Positions 12,090 through 22,945 of a stretch of 64,000 nucleotides of DNA are shown here, piece by piece. The notes under the pieces are model-generated. The model saw nothing but the letters and a program-made list of their open reading frames with translations. It searched no databases and was not told the DNA's origin. Positions within the stretch are counted from its first letter, which is position 1; every line of letters starts with the position of its first letter. The position numbers and the translations under genes were made by a program. This DNA is from Oegoconia quadripuncta. Taxonomy: Eukaryota; Arthropoda; Insecta; Lepidoptera; Autostichidae. The stretch is from assembly GCA_949316235.1 (NCBI GenBank), contig OX438751.1, positions 6,968,413 through 7,032,412 of the forward strand, in the 5' to 3' direction.

Positions 12090-12790
12090 ATTTAGCGCAA
12101 TAAATACAGGTTGGCGGGGTCGAGGGTGGAGCGGAGGGGGTTGGGAGATCGTAACGTTGTCACGGCTGTCGGTGTAACGGCGGACGGCGGACGGCGCATG
12201 CGAGCAATTGCGTCAGTGTCAGTGTGTCAGCGCAGGGCCATTGTGGGCCCTTTGGCCGATATATGAGTGTCGGGCGATCTCAGCGGCCGAGAGCTGATTT
12301 ATCGATGTCCCAGCACAACGCGGGACGCGCTGTCGTCGCCCGAATAAAGCGCATTCTCACGCTACCGAACGCACGCGAACGATCCCGTCTCGTACCATTT
12401 AAATCGAACGCTCGTTTCTCATTCCCTTCCCCCAGATATTTTACCTCGGGTAATACGATACGACACTGTCCAGGCTCTTTCTGCAGTTTCGCGTTTGTTT
12501 TTTCCTTCGGTCCGCTATTGTTCACTTGTCAATTTCTTTAGCTAATGCGAGTAAACGTCTCATTATGCGGTGCGGTGCGTCCGCGTCGCGCATTGCGTGT
12601 TGTGACAGCAACCACCCACCGGAAGGGGCCAGCGTCATTCAGCCGCGCACAAAACGCAAAATACTTTATTCAACGAACGTCCGATGGCTAATTTGAATGG
12701 ATTGTGCCCATTTAATGGGAATAATTAGCTCTGTTAATGCTCGCCTCGAACTACAGCTGTGTCATCGACATGTGTCCGACATTCCTGTTT
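12090..12790. promoter_or_regulatory. Candidate conserved regulatory block, GC-rich
   Basis: Strongly GC-richer than the flanks and without known repeats. It holds a GGACGGCGGACGGC tract, GTCAGTGTCAGTGTGTCAG, and near 12690-12745 the homeodomain-type GGCTAATTTG, CCATTTAATGG and AATAATTAGC. Overlapping frames on both strands suggest the openness is compositional. Regulatory role is inferred. Confidence 0.35.
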
Positions 12791-13744
12791 TGAGGTAGAC
12801 ATTATAAGATTTATTTCGTTGAAGTCTATCAATGATTGACCTGCATTAATAATAAATTAAGCACCTAATAAATATAAAGAAATAAAAGTTTGAAATAAAA
12901 TTTAACATTAATAATTTTAAAAAAACCGACAGGCCGAAAACCGAGTAGAGAAAAGCAAGCTATAAAATCTCGTATTCTGTTGAGTATGTATAGGCTTAAA
13001 TAAATGAAAGGTGGGTATTTCAGCTGCGTACAAATAAAGCATAGCTATAACTTATTTTTATGCTTATACAAGTCAGCGACACCTTTTAATATTTAAGTCT
13101 ACACAACAGAATCATAGATATAGAATCCAGCATACTAGCAGACTAGCTTATTTTTCTCTTTTCGATCTTTTGGGCAGTCAGACTTTTGTTGTTTTTAAAT
13201 GATTTTTATTTACTCTTTTAATTAATATTCGATATATTATGTAGGTATACTAAATGTATGTTTATTTCAACACATCTCATCAAGACCTTCATTTGATATT
13301 CACACATTTAAAAATAATAAAAAGATCGTATACGGTAAAGAGCAGCCGTCCGCAGCCGAGATGTGACGTCACCTGTTCTGTCACCTGGACTATCACGACA
13401 CGATACCTCAATCAGTTACACAATTACATACATGGTTACGCGTGAGAAACATGAAGCTTCTTTGCAGTCAGGTGAAAACTAATAGCGAAACCCAAAAGTT
13501 ATACTTGTAAATTGAAGCAAGCCGAAATATCTCATTTAAAGTGTAGATATGTACCTATCTGTATATTTGTGTACCTACCTATTAGATTATTGTTCTTCTA
13601 GTTAACGTTTAATTAACGCTTGCGCATTCGTTTTGACGTGCACATGCATATGTGTCGGCACCGAAGTTATGTGAGCTACGGGCAATAGCATCAACTCACC
13701 ACCTTAAAAATTTACCAAACCAGGCAAGCTTTATCTGCATTGTA
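12791..13744. other. AT-rich unique DNA
   Basis: No gene or recognised repeat. Confidence 0.45.
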
Positions 13745-13962
13745 CAGTCGGCGTCATAACTATACATACAGAGCTGTTCTATATATTTAATGGTAGCATG
13801 GTGGGTATTAAAGCTGTACCAGCCGCTGTTCCCTAAAATGGCCCTCTTGTCTAGACTATCACGTTAGAGTTCGGATGGTACAGGTTAAGTAGCCAGCATG
13901 CTGCCACAAATCATGTAAAGTTGTCGTATACAGATAACCATACATAATTATGGAGTCGACTG
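13745..13962. mobile_element. TA-flanked MITE, relative of the 24.7-kb element
   Basis: A 218-bp element with imperfect inverted termini beginning CAGTCGGCGTCATAA on the left and CAGTCGACTCCATAA on the right (complement), flanked by TA at 13743-13744 and 13963-13964. The first 8 terminal bases are shared with the element at 24698. Termini are more diverged, so it is probably older. Confidence 0.7.
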
Positions 13963-14189
13963 TACCACGCATGCATTTCTCACAGTGACGAGTGGACATC
14001 AACACACCTAAATACCAAACCAAGCGACGATTTCCCTTATTTAACCTCATTAAAATCAAGCGAAAAAACTTTTAAACACAAAGTTATCTCTGAAGTCGTA
14101 TTATAAGTCCTTAAAAAGTCACATTTTCGAAAAAAAGTAAGTTATCGTGATCGTACTCAGGCCTATTTTAATGCAGTGTGGTATTTCCT

Positions 14190-15400
14190 TTAATTTGGCA
14201 ATGGAGTGAACGGTGACAAGTGCGGATTGCCGAGGTCTCGCGCGCGCCTGTCAGTCGTGACGGACCGACATGGACGGCCGCTTGTCCTCAGGAAAATGAA
14301 AAATAAAAGTGGAATAACACAGAACACATTTGAGTTGTGTGCGAGACCTGTGAGGTTGGTTCAACCAATCCCAAGGGTAGAAAACGCTATAGAAGTTCTT
14401 CTAAGTTGATTATAATATTTTTATAGGCACTTTCATTATCTTTAAGGTTTATTGTTCTTTCTGTCAACGATTACATTACAATACTCGTTTCATTTCCTTA
14501 CGTTGTTCAATCCATGTATCTATATATTTTCCCTAAAAATTTTGAAAGAATGTGGATTATCGGTCATTACTAAAAATGCAGGAAGGTCCAACATAAAGAT
14601 ATTCAACCTATACTATACCTTCTGTTTATAGCGATATCTCTAAATGTCAAAAAAACAGACAACCCAAGTTTTCGACAACAGCGCGATGGTTCGGAGATAT
14701 CGTATACCAATAATTTCGTGCTAGAGACGTCGATTACTCCTCGCAGCTTGATGTTTGACTTTCAAATAAGTCTACAGGAGCTATTGTTCACTCCACCATG
14801 GAGCCAACGAGTTGACATGCGCTATATCGAGCTCTTATAAATATGTAGTCGAGCTTTATTTGGCGATCCGGAATCGTTTGTCAGACGTCTGCGAAGGTTC
14901 TAATAAAATCAAGTATTGCAGATTTAAAAATGCGATTCCGATACTTAACACTGAGCTTTATGATAATGTGAATGCAGTGACCGAGACATATCGATATGTT
15001 CTCTCGATATCGATATATCGGGAGAAATTACGGCCATTATACCCGTCGCGAGGACGGAGATCGGATGGGCATTGACCATAAGAGTGAAAAGATTAGATAT
15101 AACCAAATGCTCCCCGGATATTACACTATAATTAAGAACATTTACGTGTTGAGGGGCGCCAAATTTATCGCCGAGTTTTTTGTCGATATGAAGCCATTCC
15201 CGAGTATTTATGTGGGGGTCTTGTGGCATGTGTGAGGTCCGATGGGTCCAGTAGTCAGGTTATCGTGTGGTAATCTTTATGGGCCCCCGCGGACTCCTCG
15301 CTGCGACCTGTCGACACTTAATGGCCACCTGAGATTAGTATGAGATCTTAAGCCCCAATATTTTGGAGGCCCGTGTTTGTGGCTTTGTTTATAGCTTAAT
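14190..15400. promoter_or_regulatory. Candidate regulatory block with DRE-like palindromes
   Basis: Repeat-poor, moderately GC-rich. Two TATCGATA sites at 14989-14996 and 15008-15015, the first within the palindrome CATATCGATATG. In insects this is the DREF-binding element, usually at promoters or domain borders (general knowledge). No protein-coding family recognised in the overlapping frames. Confidence 0.38.
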
Positions 15401-17223
15401 TAGACTGTTTTGTTTAAGTGGAAATTGGTCCCGGCGTCGACTCTAGCCGATAAGGTGTCGAGGTATTTACGATTTGATATCGTGGTGCTGCGTTTGATTA
15501 TGAGGTTTATGTTTTCATTTTGTTCTGATTCAATTTTATGTCACTTCATTCTTGAATTAAACAGGTTTTTAATGTGTACGCATTTAAATAAAGCGGCGTT
15601 TTTAATAAATATTATTTTAATTTCTCTGTTTATTATTGTAATGGAATAATGTTGGAATTTTCTATGAAATAAAAAAGCCTGTGATATTATCTTTTAAATA
15701 GAATTATTGGTATTATGGTCTCCTCTAACGGAAATCATTAAGTGAAACATTACTCAAACGCTCAGCTCGGCTTACGACAGTGCGTTTCAGATAAAGAAAT
15801 TTAAATAAGAATGAAATCCTTTTTTCATTGATAAAGACTTGACACCGAAAAAACAACGAACCGAAGAATGCACGGACTTACTAATGAAAGGGACCAATTA
15901 ACGATCATTATTTTTTCTCATGACTACCCATATACAGGGCGATTCAAAACGCCTGTTGGTATATTGATTTTACAACCTAACTACATAATAGCTCGTTGGT
16001 TTTTCATATTAAATACTAAAACTGATCATCCTGACATAATTATCTGTCGAATCTATAATCCTGAATAAAAAAAAAATAAGTATAATCCCGAACGCACGAC
16101 TGTACATGCAAAATATGTTTTATCAAATACAAACTGTGTAATCTATCCTTTAACGTTCTGTTTAGTATGTTAGTTGAAACTTAAAACATGTTTCAACATG
16201 TTTGTAGGCCTTTCAATAGATTCAACCTGTATATAGTATTTTTTCTTGTCACCCAGTGATAAAAATCCGGGACTAATTCAGCTCTGTAGGCCGTTGCGCC
16301 CGCGCCACCCATCGCTGTTCGCATCAATTTATAGGCTTTTAACCTAATTTGTTGACCGTACGCCCCTCCCCGCCGCACTCCCCTGATACCACCGCCCACG
16401 CAACTGCCATCTTTTTTATTTTGTAATTAATTTAGTATTGAGGCGATGACGTTACTCTTATCTCCGAATGGATTTAATCCAGGATTTAGACCGTCGTGGT
16501 TTTATTATTCATCTTGTCTCGCTAAATTTGATAATGTGGACAAAAACTACCAAATTAAGCTATCATGTCCAACAATTAAGTGTTTAATTAAAGTGGCTTT
16601 TTTACATTAGCAAAATGGATGTCGATACAGAAACGTCATAAAAACAAGAGCGGACATTTAATAATCGTTCAGTGATCAATTTGAATTTTAATGGTATCAG
16701 ATCAAAAAAGGTGGGCACATTAATTGTTATAAGGTATTGCAGATTGTTGCGAGAGTCCCGGGTGGCATTCGATACCTATATATTTGTGTGTGCGGACGAA
16801 TTTTGACAAATACCACTTAATTTACGCTAATGAAACAGAAATGAATGCACGTCGACTAATGGCCGGATCGAATAGTGCTGACAATAATTTTATTCGTTTT
16901 TATCGAGTGTTTAAACGTAATCTTGTAAGTTATTTGCGCCGCTTTATTCCTGCAAATAATTTCTTTCAAAGCGACAATAGCTTTATAAATGCATTATTAT
17001 TTCCAATAAGTAGATTAAGACATGTATTTCAGAATGCTGTTCTGACATCTCGCTTGAGCATAGTTAGAAAGTGATGCCGCTATACAAGTTACTTAAAGCT
17101 GTCCCTTTTTAACTGTCCTCAAGCGGAGATCTCTGTTTGAGTAACATTACGTGACTTAAAGTATGAGCATTACCACTCTAATCGTTCGAGCTATTATTAT
17201 TATCTGTATGTAGGGTTATAATT
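15401..17223. other. Unique DNA
   Basis: Frames at 15410-15649, 15868-16068 and 16784-17074 lack recognised domains. The segment 16250-16430 is GC-richer and repeat-free. Confidence 0.4.
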
Positions 17224-17984
17224 ATATATTCTAAGTTATGGTTATATTTCACAATAGGCATATGTATTATATTGAATGTAAGTTTATTATTTGATTATCT
17301 TATCTTCTTTTATTATTTTGTTTTATTATTCGTTGTGGTATTATTTTGTTTTGCACACAATTTACTGTTAAACCCTAAATTTACTCGGTTTCCTACTTCA
17401 ATGCTCAGGTTAGCTGGAAGAGATCCCTTAAAGAGTTCACCTTTGTGCAGGACCTATCGTTATTACTCTGTTGTATGTAATATTTTGGTACAATAAAAAT
17501 ACTATTAAATTGACATTCCACAATTAATGTTATCCTGTATCTTACTTTGTAATGAATGTTTGAAGTAACAATTCTGGAACATGAGCATAATTCGCGTTAG
17601 TATCAATGAAACAAGTAATGAACGTTTATGACTTAAAAATGAAACCCATAAAGATGTGTATTACTTTAACATCTGGGTGTATAAGATCCAAAGCTTACGA
17701 GTTGTTAGGTAACTGGTTTAAATAAGCAATTTAATATCAGCAAATATAAAATACTTTGAGTATTAATTACTGCTACCAAATATTTCCACTAGGTAGTTAT
17801 TTTTTGTATTCATAGACACACAGCTATCCCTGGCACATACGACCTAAAAGCTTTTTGCACAACTTTTTATTAAAGGAAAATGTCGAGAATTATTCTTAAT
17901 TAGAATAGTCGACTGCATAAGATCTACCAATATGTACTTTTATAAGATATTCGACAAAATCTAAATCGTTTTGAAGTCGATTAC

Positions 17985-18627
17985 TTATACTTCGTCGCGG
18001 GTTCGATCCCCAACAGGGTACATATTTAGTACTCGGATTGGTTGGTAGTAGGGCACTTTGAATGCGGCGTGGCTAGCTACCACCATCATATACAAGGCCC
18101 GTATTAATAAGCCATTCTCAAGATTGAGAACAGTCTTGTGACTGGTCTCAAGTAAACGTGTTGATTAATAAACCTAACTTGAGACCTGAAAAGCACGTGC
18201 ACACTCAAGCCGTACTCCAAGTGAGTGTGCCGAGTTTCACGTATTAATAAACGAAACTCAAGACTATCATTCATTCACCGCAGAGGCGAATACTTGAGAA
18301 GTGATCTCAGCTGAGCAGACCTCAAGATTGGTTTATAAATTAGCACGGAGCTTGAGGTAGCGTCAACTGCTTAAGAAGCATCTCGGTTGATACAGCCTCA
18401 AGACTTATATTGATATTGGTTTATTAATACGGGCCTTAGTTTGCCGCCAAAACAACAATGTTCATACTTAATAGCATTGTTGTGCTCCGTTGTCAGATAT
18501 AAGATAAGATAGCCATTCACCCAAGTAAGATGGGGTTTTCGGATCAGTGCATTTCCACCTTCGGTCTCATCTTTACTTAACATCAGGTGTGATTGAGGTC
18601 AAGTACGAAAACGTCGTGCATAAAAAA
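17985..18627 (+). mobile_element. SINE-A, interrupted by MITE (unit 1)
   Basis: tRNA-type B box GGTTCGATCC near 18001, then the SINE-A body, interrupted at 18095-18437 and resuming at GCCGCC, ending in GTGCATAAAAAA. The A-box half of the head is degraded. Confidence 0.82.
18095..18437. mobile_element. GGCCCGTATTAATAA-ended MITE inside SINE-A (copy 1)
   Basis: A 343-bp element with inverted ends AGGCCCGTATTAATAA. It interrupts the body of a SINE-A copy between the CTACCACCATC block and the GCCGCC block. It carries internal CTCAAG/CTTGAG inverted motifs and ATTAATAAAC repeats. It is duplicated with its host at 19499-19841. Confidence 0.8.
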
Positions 18628-19388
18628 ATATATTCTAAGTTATGGTTATATTTCACAATAGGCATATGTATTATATTGAATGTAAGTTTATTATTTGATT
18701 ATCTTATCTTCTTTTATTATTTTGTTTTATTATTCGTTGTGGTATTATTTTGTTTTGCACACAATTTACTGTTAAACCCTAAATTTACTCGGTTTCCTAC
18801 TTCAATGCTCAGGTTAGCTGGAAGAGATCCCTTAAAGAGTTCACCTTTGTGCAGGACCTATCGTTATTACTCTGTTGTATGTAATATTTTGGTACAATAA
18901 AAATACTATTAAATTGACATTCCACAATTAATGTTATCCTGTATCTTACTTTGTAATGAATGTTTGAAGTAACAATTCTGGAACATGAGCATAATTCGCG
19001 TTAGTATCAATGAAACAAGTAATGAACGTTTATGACTTAAAAATGAAACCCATAAAGATGTGTATTACTTTAACATCTGGGTGTATAAGATCCAAAGCTT
19101 ACGAGTTGTTAGGTAACTGGTTTAAATAAGCAATTTAATATCAGCAAATATAAAATACTTTGAGTATTAATTACTGCTACCAAATATTTCCACTAGGTAG
19201 TTATTTTTTGTATTCATAGACACACAGCTATCCCTGGCACATACGACCTAAAAGCTTTTTGCACAACTTTTTATTAAAGGAAAATGTCGAGAATTATTCT
19301 TAATTAGAATAGTCTACTGCATAAGATCTACCAATATGTACTTTTATAAGATATTCGACAAAATCTAAATCGTTTTGAAGTCGATTAC

Positions 19389-20031
19389 TTATACTTCGTC
19401 GCGGGTTCGATCCCCAACAGGGTACATATTTAGTACTCGGATTGGTTGGTAGTAGGGCACTTTGAATGCCGCGTGGCTAGCTACCACCATCATATACAAG
19501 GCCCGTATTAATAAGCCATTCTCAAGATTGAGAACAGTCTTGTGACTGGTCTCAAGTAATCGTGTTGATTAATAAACCTAACTTGAGACCTGAAAAGCAC
19601 GTGCACACTCAAGCCGTACTCCAAGTGAGTGTGCCGAGTTTCACGTATTAATAAACGAAACTCAAGACTATCATTCATTCACCGCAGAGGCGAATACTTG
19701 AGAAGTGATCTCAGCTGAGCAGACCTCAAGATTGGTTTATAAATTAGCACGGAGCTTGAGGTAGCGTCAACTGCTTAAGAAGCATCTCGGTTGATACAGC
19801 CTCAAGACTTATATTGATATTGGTTTATTAATACGGGCCTTAGTTTGCCGCCAAAACAACAATGTTCATACTTAATAGCATTGTTGTGCTCCGTTGTCAG
19901 ATATAAGATAAGATAGCCATTCACCCAAGTAAGATGGGGTTTTCGGATCAGTGCATTTCCACCTTCGGTCTCATCTTTACTTAACATCAGGTGTAATTGA
20001 GGCCAAGTGCTAACTCATTGTGCATAAAAAA
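19389..20031 (+). mobile_element. SINE-A, interrupted by MITE (unit 2)
   Basis: Duplicate of the copy at 17985-18627. Its last 37 bases differ from unit 1 and read closer to other SINE-A tails (ACTCATTGTGCATAAA). Confidence 0.82.
19499..19841. mobile_element. GGCCCGTATTAATAA-ended MITE inside SINE-A (copy 2)
   Basis: Copy made by the 1404-bp tandem duplication. It differs from copy 1 by about one base. Confidence 0.8.
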
Positions 20032-20689
20032 AAACATCGACAGCCGCGCAACTGTCGCATCACTCACTACGACCGGCGCATTTAGATAAACGAGCGTTCG
20101 CATAAAAATCAACTCTTTTGAGCTAATCGAATTAGGGTCCGATACCCATCTGTGCGATTTAACACGTTCTGCGCTCTTTTGTCCATCCACTAATAAACGC
20201 GGCAGGTAGCAAACCTCTGCCCACATTTTACTGTATCTTAAATGTTGATGAACTCATCGCGGTCGTTCGATAAATCTATTGATTGTCCGACTTTTGTGTC
20301 GATTGGTCGTAAATAGAATTCTCGATTCAATAAATGGTTCTAAAAGGGTATAGAATGTGATTCATTGGATTGATGTAGCATTATAAACAGCGGCTTTACA
20401 TGTTTGACCGATGTGTTTATGGAGTGTTTTCCATTATTAATATTACCTCTATTTTAGTTTAAAGTTAAACATGTGTAAAGTTTTGATTTTATTTTTATAG
20501 GTTGCTATGAATTACTGCATTATGTTTCTTCTTTTGTAGTAACCTAGTATTCAACGTTAACATTTTCTCGTGATTCCCTAATTCTATTCTATTCTTTTGT
20601 ATCGATGTCGAAAACGCAACTGACCACTTGATCAGTCAAGAGTCAGCCAAAAGTTCAAGATGCACAAAATCGCAATAAGCCGCCTAATC
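20032..20689. other. Unique DNA
   Basis: Begins right after the duplicated SINE-A. 20036-20235 has mixed composition; the rest is AT-rich. No gene found. Confidence 0.4.
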
Positions 20690-20777
20690 ATCATGAACAG
20701 CCTTACACGTCCCCACTTTTCTCACTGGGAGATGGGCTCGGTGCGGATTGGTGGCTTTATGCCAGACTAGAGGGCAC
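20690..20777 (-). mobile_element. 5S rRNA-headed SINE, 3' part (split by LINE)
   Basis: Complement of the tail: ATCATCATGAACAGCC, GTCCCCAC, CACTGGGAGATGGG, and GCCAGACTAG. It continues at 21349 after a LINE insertion. Confidence 0.8.
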
Positions 20778-21348
20778 TATAAAAAATAAGTATAAGGAAA
20801 ATAATGAGGAATTGTTTAAGCACTGTAGAATATTAACTGTGTACAACAAAATTAAAATGTCAATAGTTTTAGAAAAATTTCCCAACATAGCATTGTTAAC
20901 AAAAACAAGTAGACCAAGTCATCTACGTAATTTGGCATACCTACCACCATATCAACTTCCTAAATGTAATAATGTATATGGCATGAGAATATGGGATTAT
21001 ATTTTACCAGATATTTTAAATAGTATTCCTGGTGAACTATATTCACATAACGTAAAACTATGTAAAAATGCATTAAAGAAGTACTTTATAGATGGAAATA
21101 TGTAGGAAGTGCCTTTCCAACAAATTTTATTTCGATAGCGAGACACATGTCTACTTGCTTTCGTATATCAATCTTATGTATTATGTATGTAGATATTTTA
21201 AGTTGCTTTTGTAATAATTAATAACGTGGCGGGTCAGTGACCTCATTCGCACTACACACAAACCTTTACAGGTTTTCGTAGGCGTCTTATAGTGAAGATT
21301 GTTCAAATAATGTTCTATGGATAAATAAAAAAAAAAAAAAAAAAAAAA
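20778..21348 (+). mobile_element. LINE 3' end inserted in the 5S-headed SINE
   Basis: About 571 bp ending in a run of over 20 A. It contains the end of a reverse-transcriptase-type ORF (20812-21105, 97 residues, without its true start) with features of non-LTR C-termini (GMRIWDYILPDILNSIP, LKKYFIDGNM), then a 3' UTR. It is 5' truncated, as usual for target-primed insertion. No target duplication is obvious. Probably CR1/Jockey-like. Confidence 0.8.
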
Positions 21349-21545
21349 CCTGAAAGTCAGTGTAGGCCACTGATATGGCTTAACGACAGCCTTCAGTTGA
21401 CAACCGGAACCGACAATTTAACGTGCCCTTCGAAGCACACTCGTATTAAAATGTCAATAGTGGTCACCTATCCAAGTACAGAACGCGCCAGATATTGCTC
21501 AGCGAACTAATCGAAAACGAATACGACTGCGCCACGAGTGCTAAT
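21349..21545 (-). mobile_element. 5S rRNA-headed SINE, 5' part (split by LINE)
   Basis: Continuation of the element at 20690-20777. On the minus strand it holds GACTGAAAGT-type body, GGTGACCACT, TACTTGGAT, TCTGGCGCG and CGTTTTCGATTAG. A small rearrangement sits within the 5S A-box part near 21500. Confidence 0.8.
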
Positions 21546-21950
21546 TCTGACATAGAATGTGCGCTGAGAAAGAGTTGCGGTGGCGACATATATAGAGTCT
21601 ATGGAATGAAAGAACACTCACGTATATCGATTTCGAGATAGGCATTGTTACCTTCGGACCAATCTTATGATGCAAATTTTCTCCATCTGTCGAGTTATGC
21701 AACGAGATGACAAAATTTGAGCTACAAGAAATTTGTCACCTTAAATAAGTTGTGCTAGCCATGCTGGTGTGCTCCGCCGAATTTCCGTTCTAGTCTTATG
21801 TTACATTGATATTATTTATTTACTTTTTGGAAGATTTACTGACTTATATCAACGATAGAACAAAAACATATCAGTAAAAATAATGCTTATAAAAAATTTC
21901 CGCCAATAAACATGGAGAGTAACACATATCAATATTAGTTCAGTAGGTAT

Positions 21951-22140
21951 AAGAGAGAGAGAAGGAAAGAGAGGAAGGGAAAGACCTAGGCGTAATTACT
22001 TTGACCAAGTGACAGAAAAGGGAATGTCGTGTCGTACCAAGAGATTAAATAGAGGGCGGAAAGTAGAGAGACGTGGTAATTACTCATTACATTACATTAG
22101 CATAGCTCTTAAATTGAAGAGAGAGAGGTATAAGAAGGTA
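21951..22140 (+). mobile_element. LINE C-terminal fragment (PRRNYFDQ type)
   Basis: Reads RGRERPRRNYFDQVTEKG then decays through MSCRTK. It resembles the PRRTYFDQ region of LINE C-termini. Ends AGCATAGCTCTTAAATTG, shared in complement with 4090 and 56838. Lies just downstream of Wnt6 exon 2. Confidence 0.65.
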
Positions 22141-22418
22141 TTAATGTAACTGCGAAATTTTACAATGAACAGAGATAAGAACAAAAAAGAAAAGAAAAAT
22201 TGGCACTCAAAGTTCGATATCGTCCAGTAACTCGCTTCTGCCCGTCTAAGAAATCTTTGACACTAGCACGCTTAATCGCCGCGATGCCGCGCCGGTGCAG
22301 AATAGATATTTTACTGATTTGGACATTTTGCTTATACTAAGGTTATTTTGCGATTTAGAAATTTCGCGTCTCGTATGTGTAGGTTTATTCATCTATAAGC
22401 AATATCAAACTTTCAAAC

Positions 22419-22639
22419 CTCTCATGAGTATTTTCCTCATGCTGCGACGTTGCGTGGTGCAATTCCACCTTCTATTCCTGAACTGGTGTGCGCACTCGGT
22501 AGCACCGAGCGTGACACCCCTAGCTATCTCTTTCAGCAGGCCGGTCTCGTTCCTGCAGATCTGGGCGAGGCGACCGCGCGTGCGTCGATTTTTCTTGCAG
22601 ATCATGCGCGGGTCCAAGATCACTGCGCTGCCTGACGCC
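22419..22639 (-). CDS. Wnt6: Wnt6 coding exon 2 (Wnt N-terminal cysteine region)
   Basis: An exon of 221 bases encoding residues 22-94 of the joined protein. It has the Wnt N-terminal signature: DPRMICKK with Cys35, a basic RRTRGRL stretch, Cys49, a helix LLKEIARGV, then ECAHQFRNRRWNC with Cys70 and Cys81. Asn80-Cys81-Thr82 is a glycosylation sequon at the position commonly used in Wnts. The acceptor is a pyrimidine-rich tract ending CCAG (AG at 22641-22640). The donor is GTTTGA at 22418-22413 and splits an Asp codon; Arg-Asp-Thr-Arg-Glu usually follows in this family. RRSMRKILMR is much closer to Wnt6 than to Wnt1, Wnt10 or WntA, from memory of those families. Subfamily identity rests on this one domain, so another Wnt remains possible. 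No frameshift or stop is seen. Confidence 0.88.
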
Positions 22640-22779
22640 CTGGAAAGAAATAACTGTTTATAGAAAAGTGGGAAAAATAGAAGAACAACTCTCAATAATC
22701 CCCCAACTATAATCGTAATTAGAACCACCCATGGGGTCAAAGCTATATAGGTTAAAAAAATTAAGAATTTCCATTTGAA

Positions 22780-22945
22780 CTGCCACATATTTGGGCTAGT
22801 TTGTTTAGTTGCCCATGAGCACTTTCTATTACACATACCTAATTACGAGGGTCTGAAGATGGAGCTAGAAGATTATCACTGGAATTCCTTCATGGACTTT
22901 ATGTCTCCTCTTTGTACTAGAATAATATGTGATAATCATGAAGTA
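22780..22945 (-). repeat. Interspersed repeat R, minus copy
   Basis: Complement of the first half of 48035-48350, sharing TATTCTAGTACAAAG, CATAAAGTCCATGAAGGA and CAAACTAGCCCA. It lies 140 bp upstream of the Wnt6 exon 2 acceptor. Confidence 0.65.

Larger units (their letters stand above)
17224..20031. repeat. 1404-bp tandem duplication
   Basis: Unit 1 is 17224-18627 and unit 2 is 18628-20031. Over the first 1367 bases I count about three differences, whereas the last 37 bases, the SINE-A tail, carry about nine. Each unit holds about 760 bp of unassigned DNA, then a SINE-A with a nested MITE. The junction is at the A-rich SINE tail. The identical frames at 17272 and 18547 inside it carry no recognised domain. 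It could be a real recent duplication or an assembly artefact. Confidence 0.93.

Noticed and set aside
12224..12541. 105-codon ORF in the GC-rich block
   Set aside because: A comparable frame is open on the opposite strand, which points to composition rather than coding.
17272..17496. A real gene in the duplicated segment (74-codon and 117-codon frames)
   Set aside because: Identical only because of the tandem duplication; the frame is low-complexity hydrophobic followed by unrecognised residues.
22640..22836. Exon 2 frame extending upstream with a hydrophobic segment
   Set aside because: The extension reads through the pyrimidine tract of the splice acceptor, which explains the Phe/Leu-rich residues.
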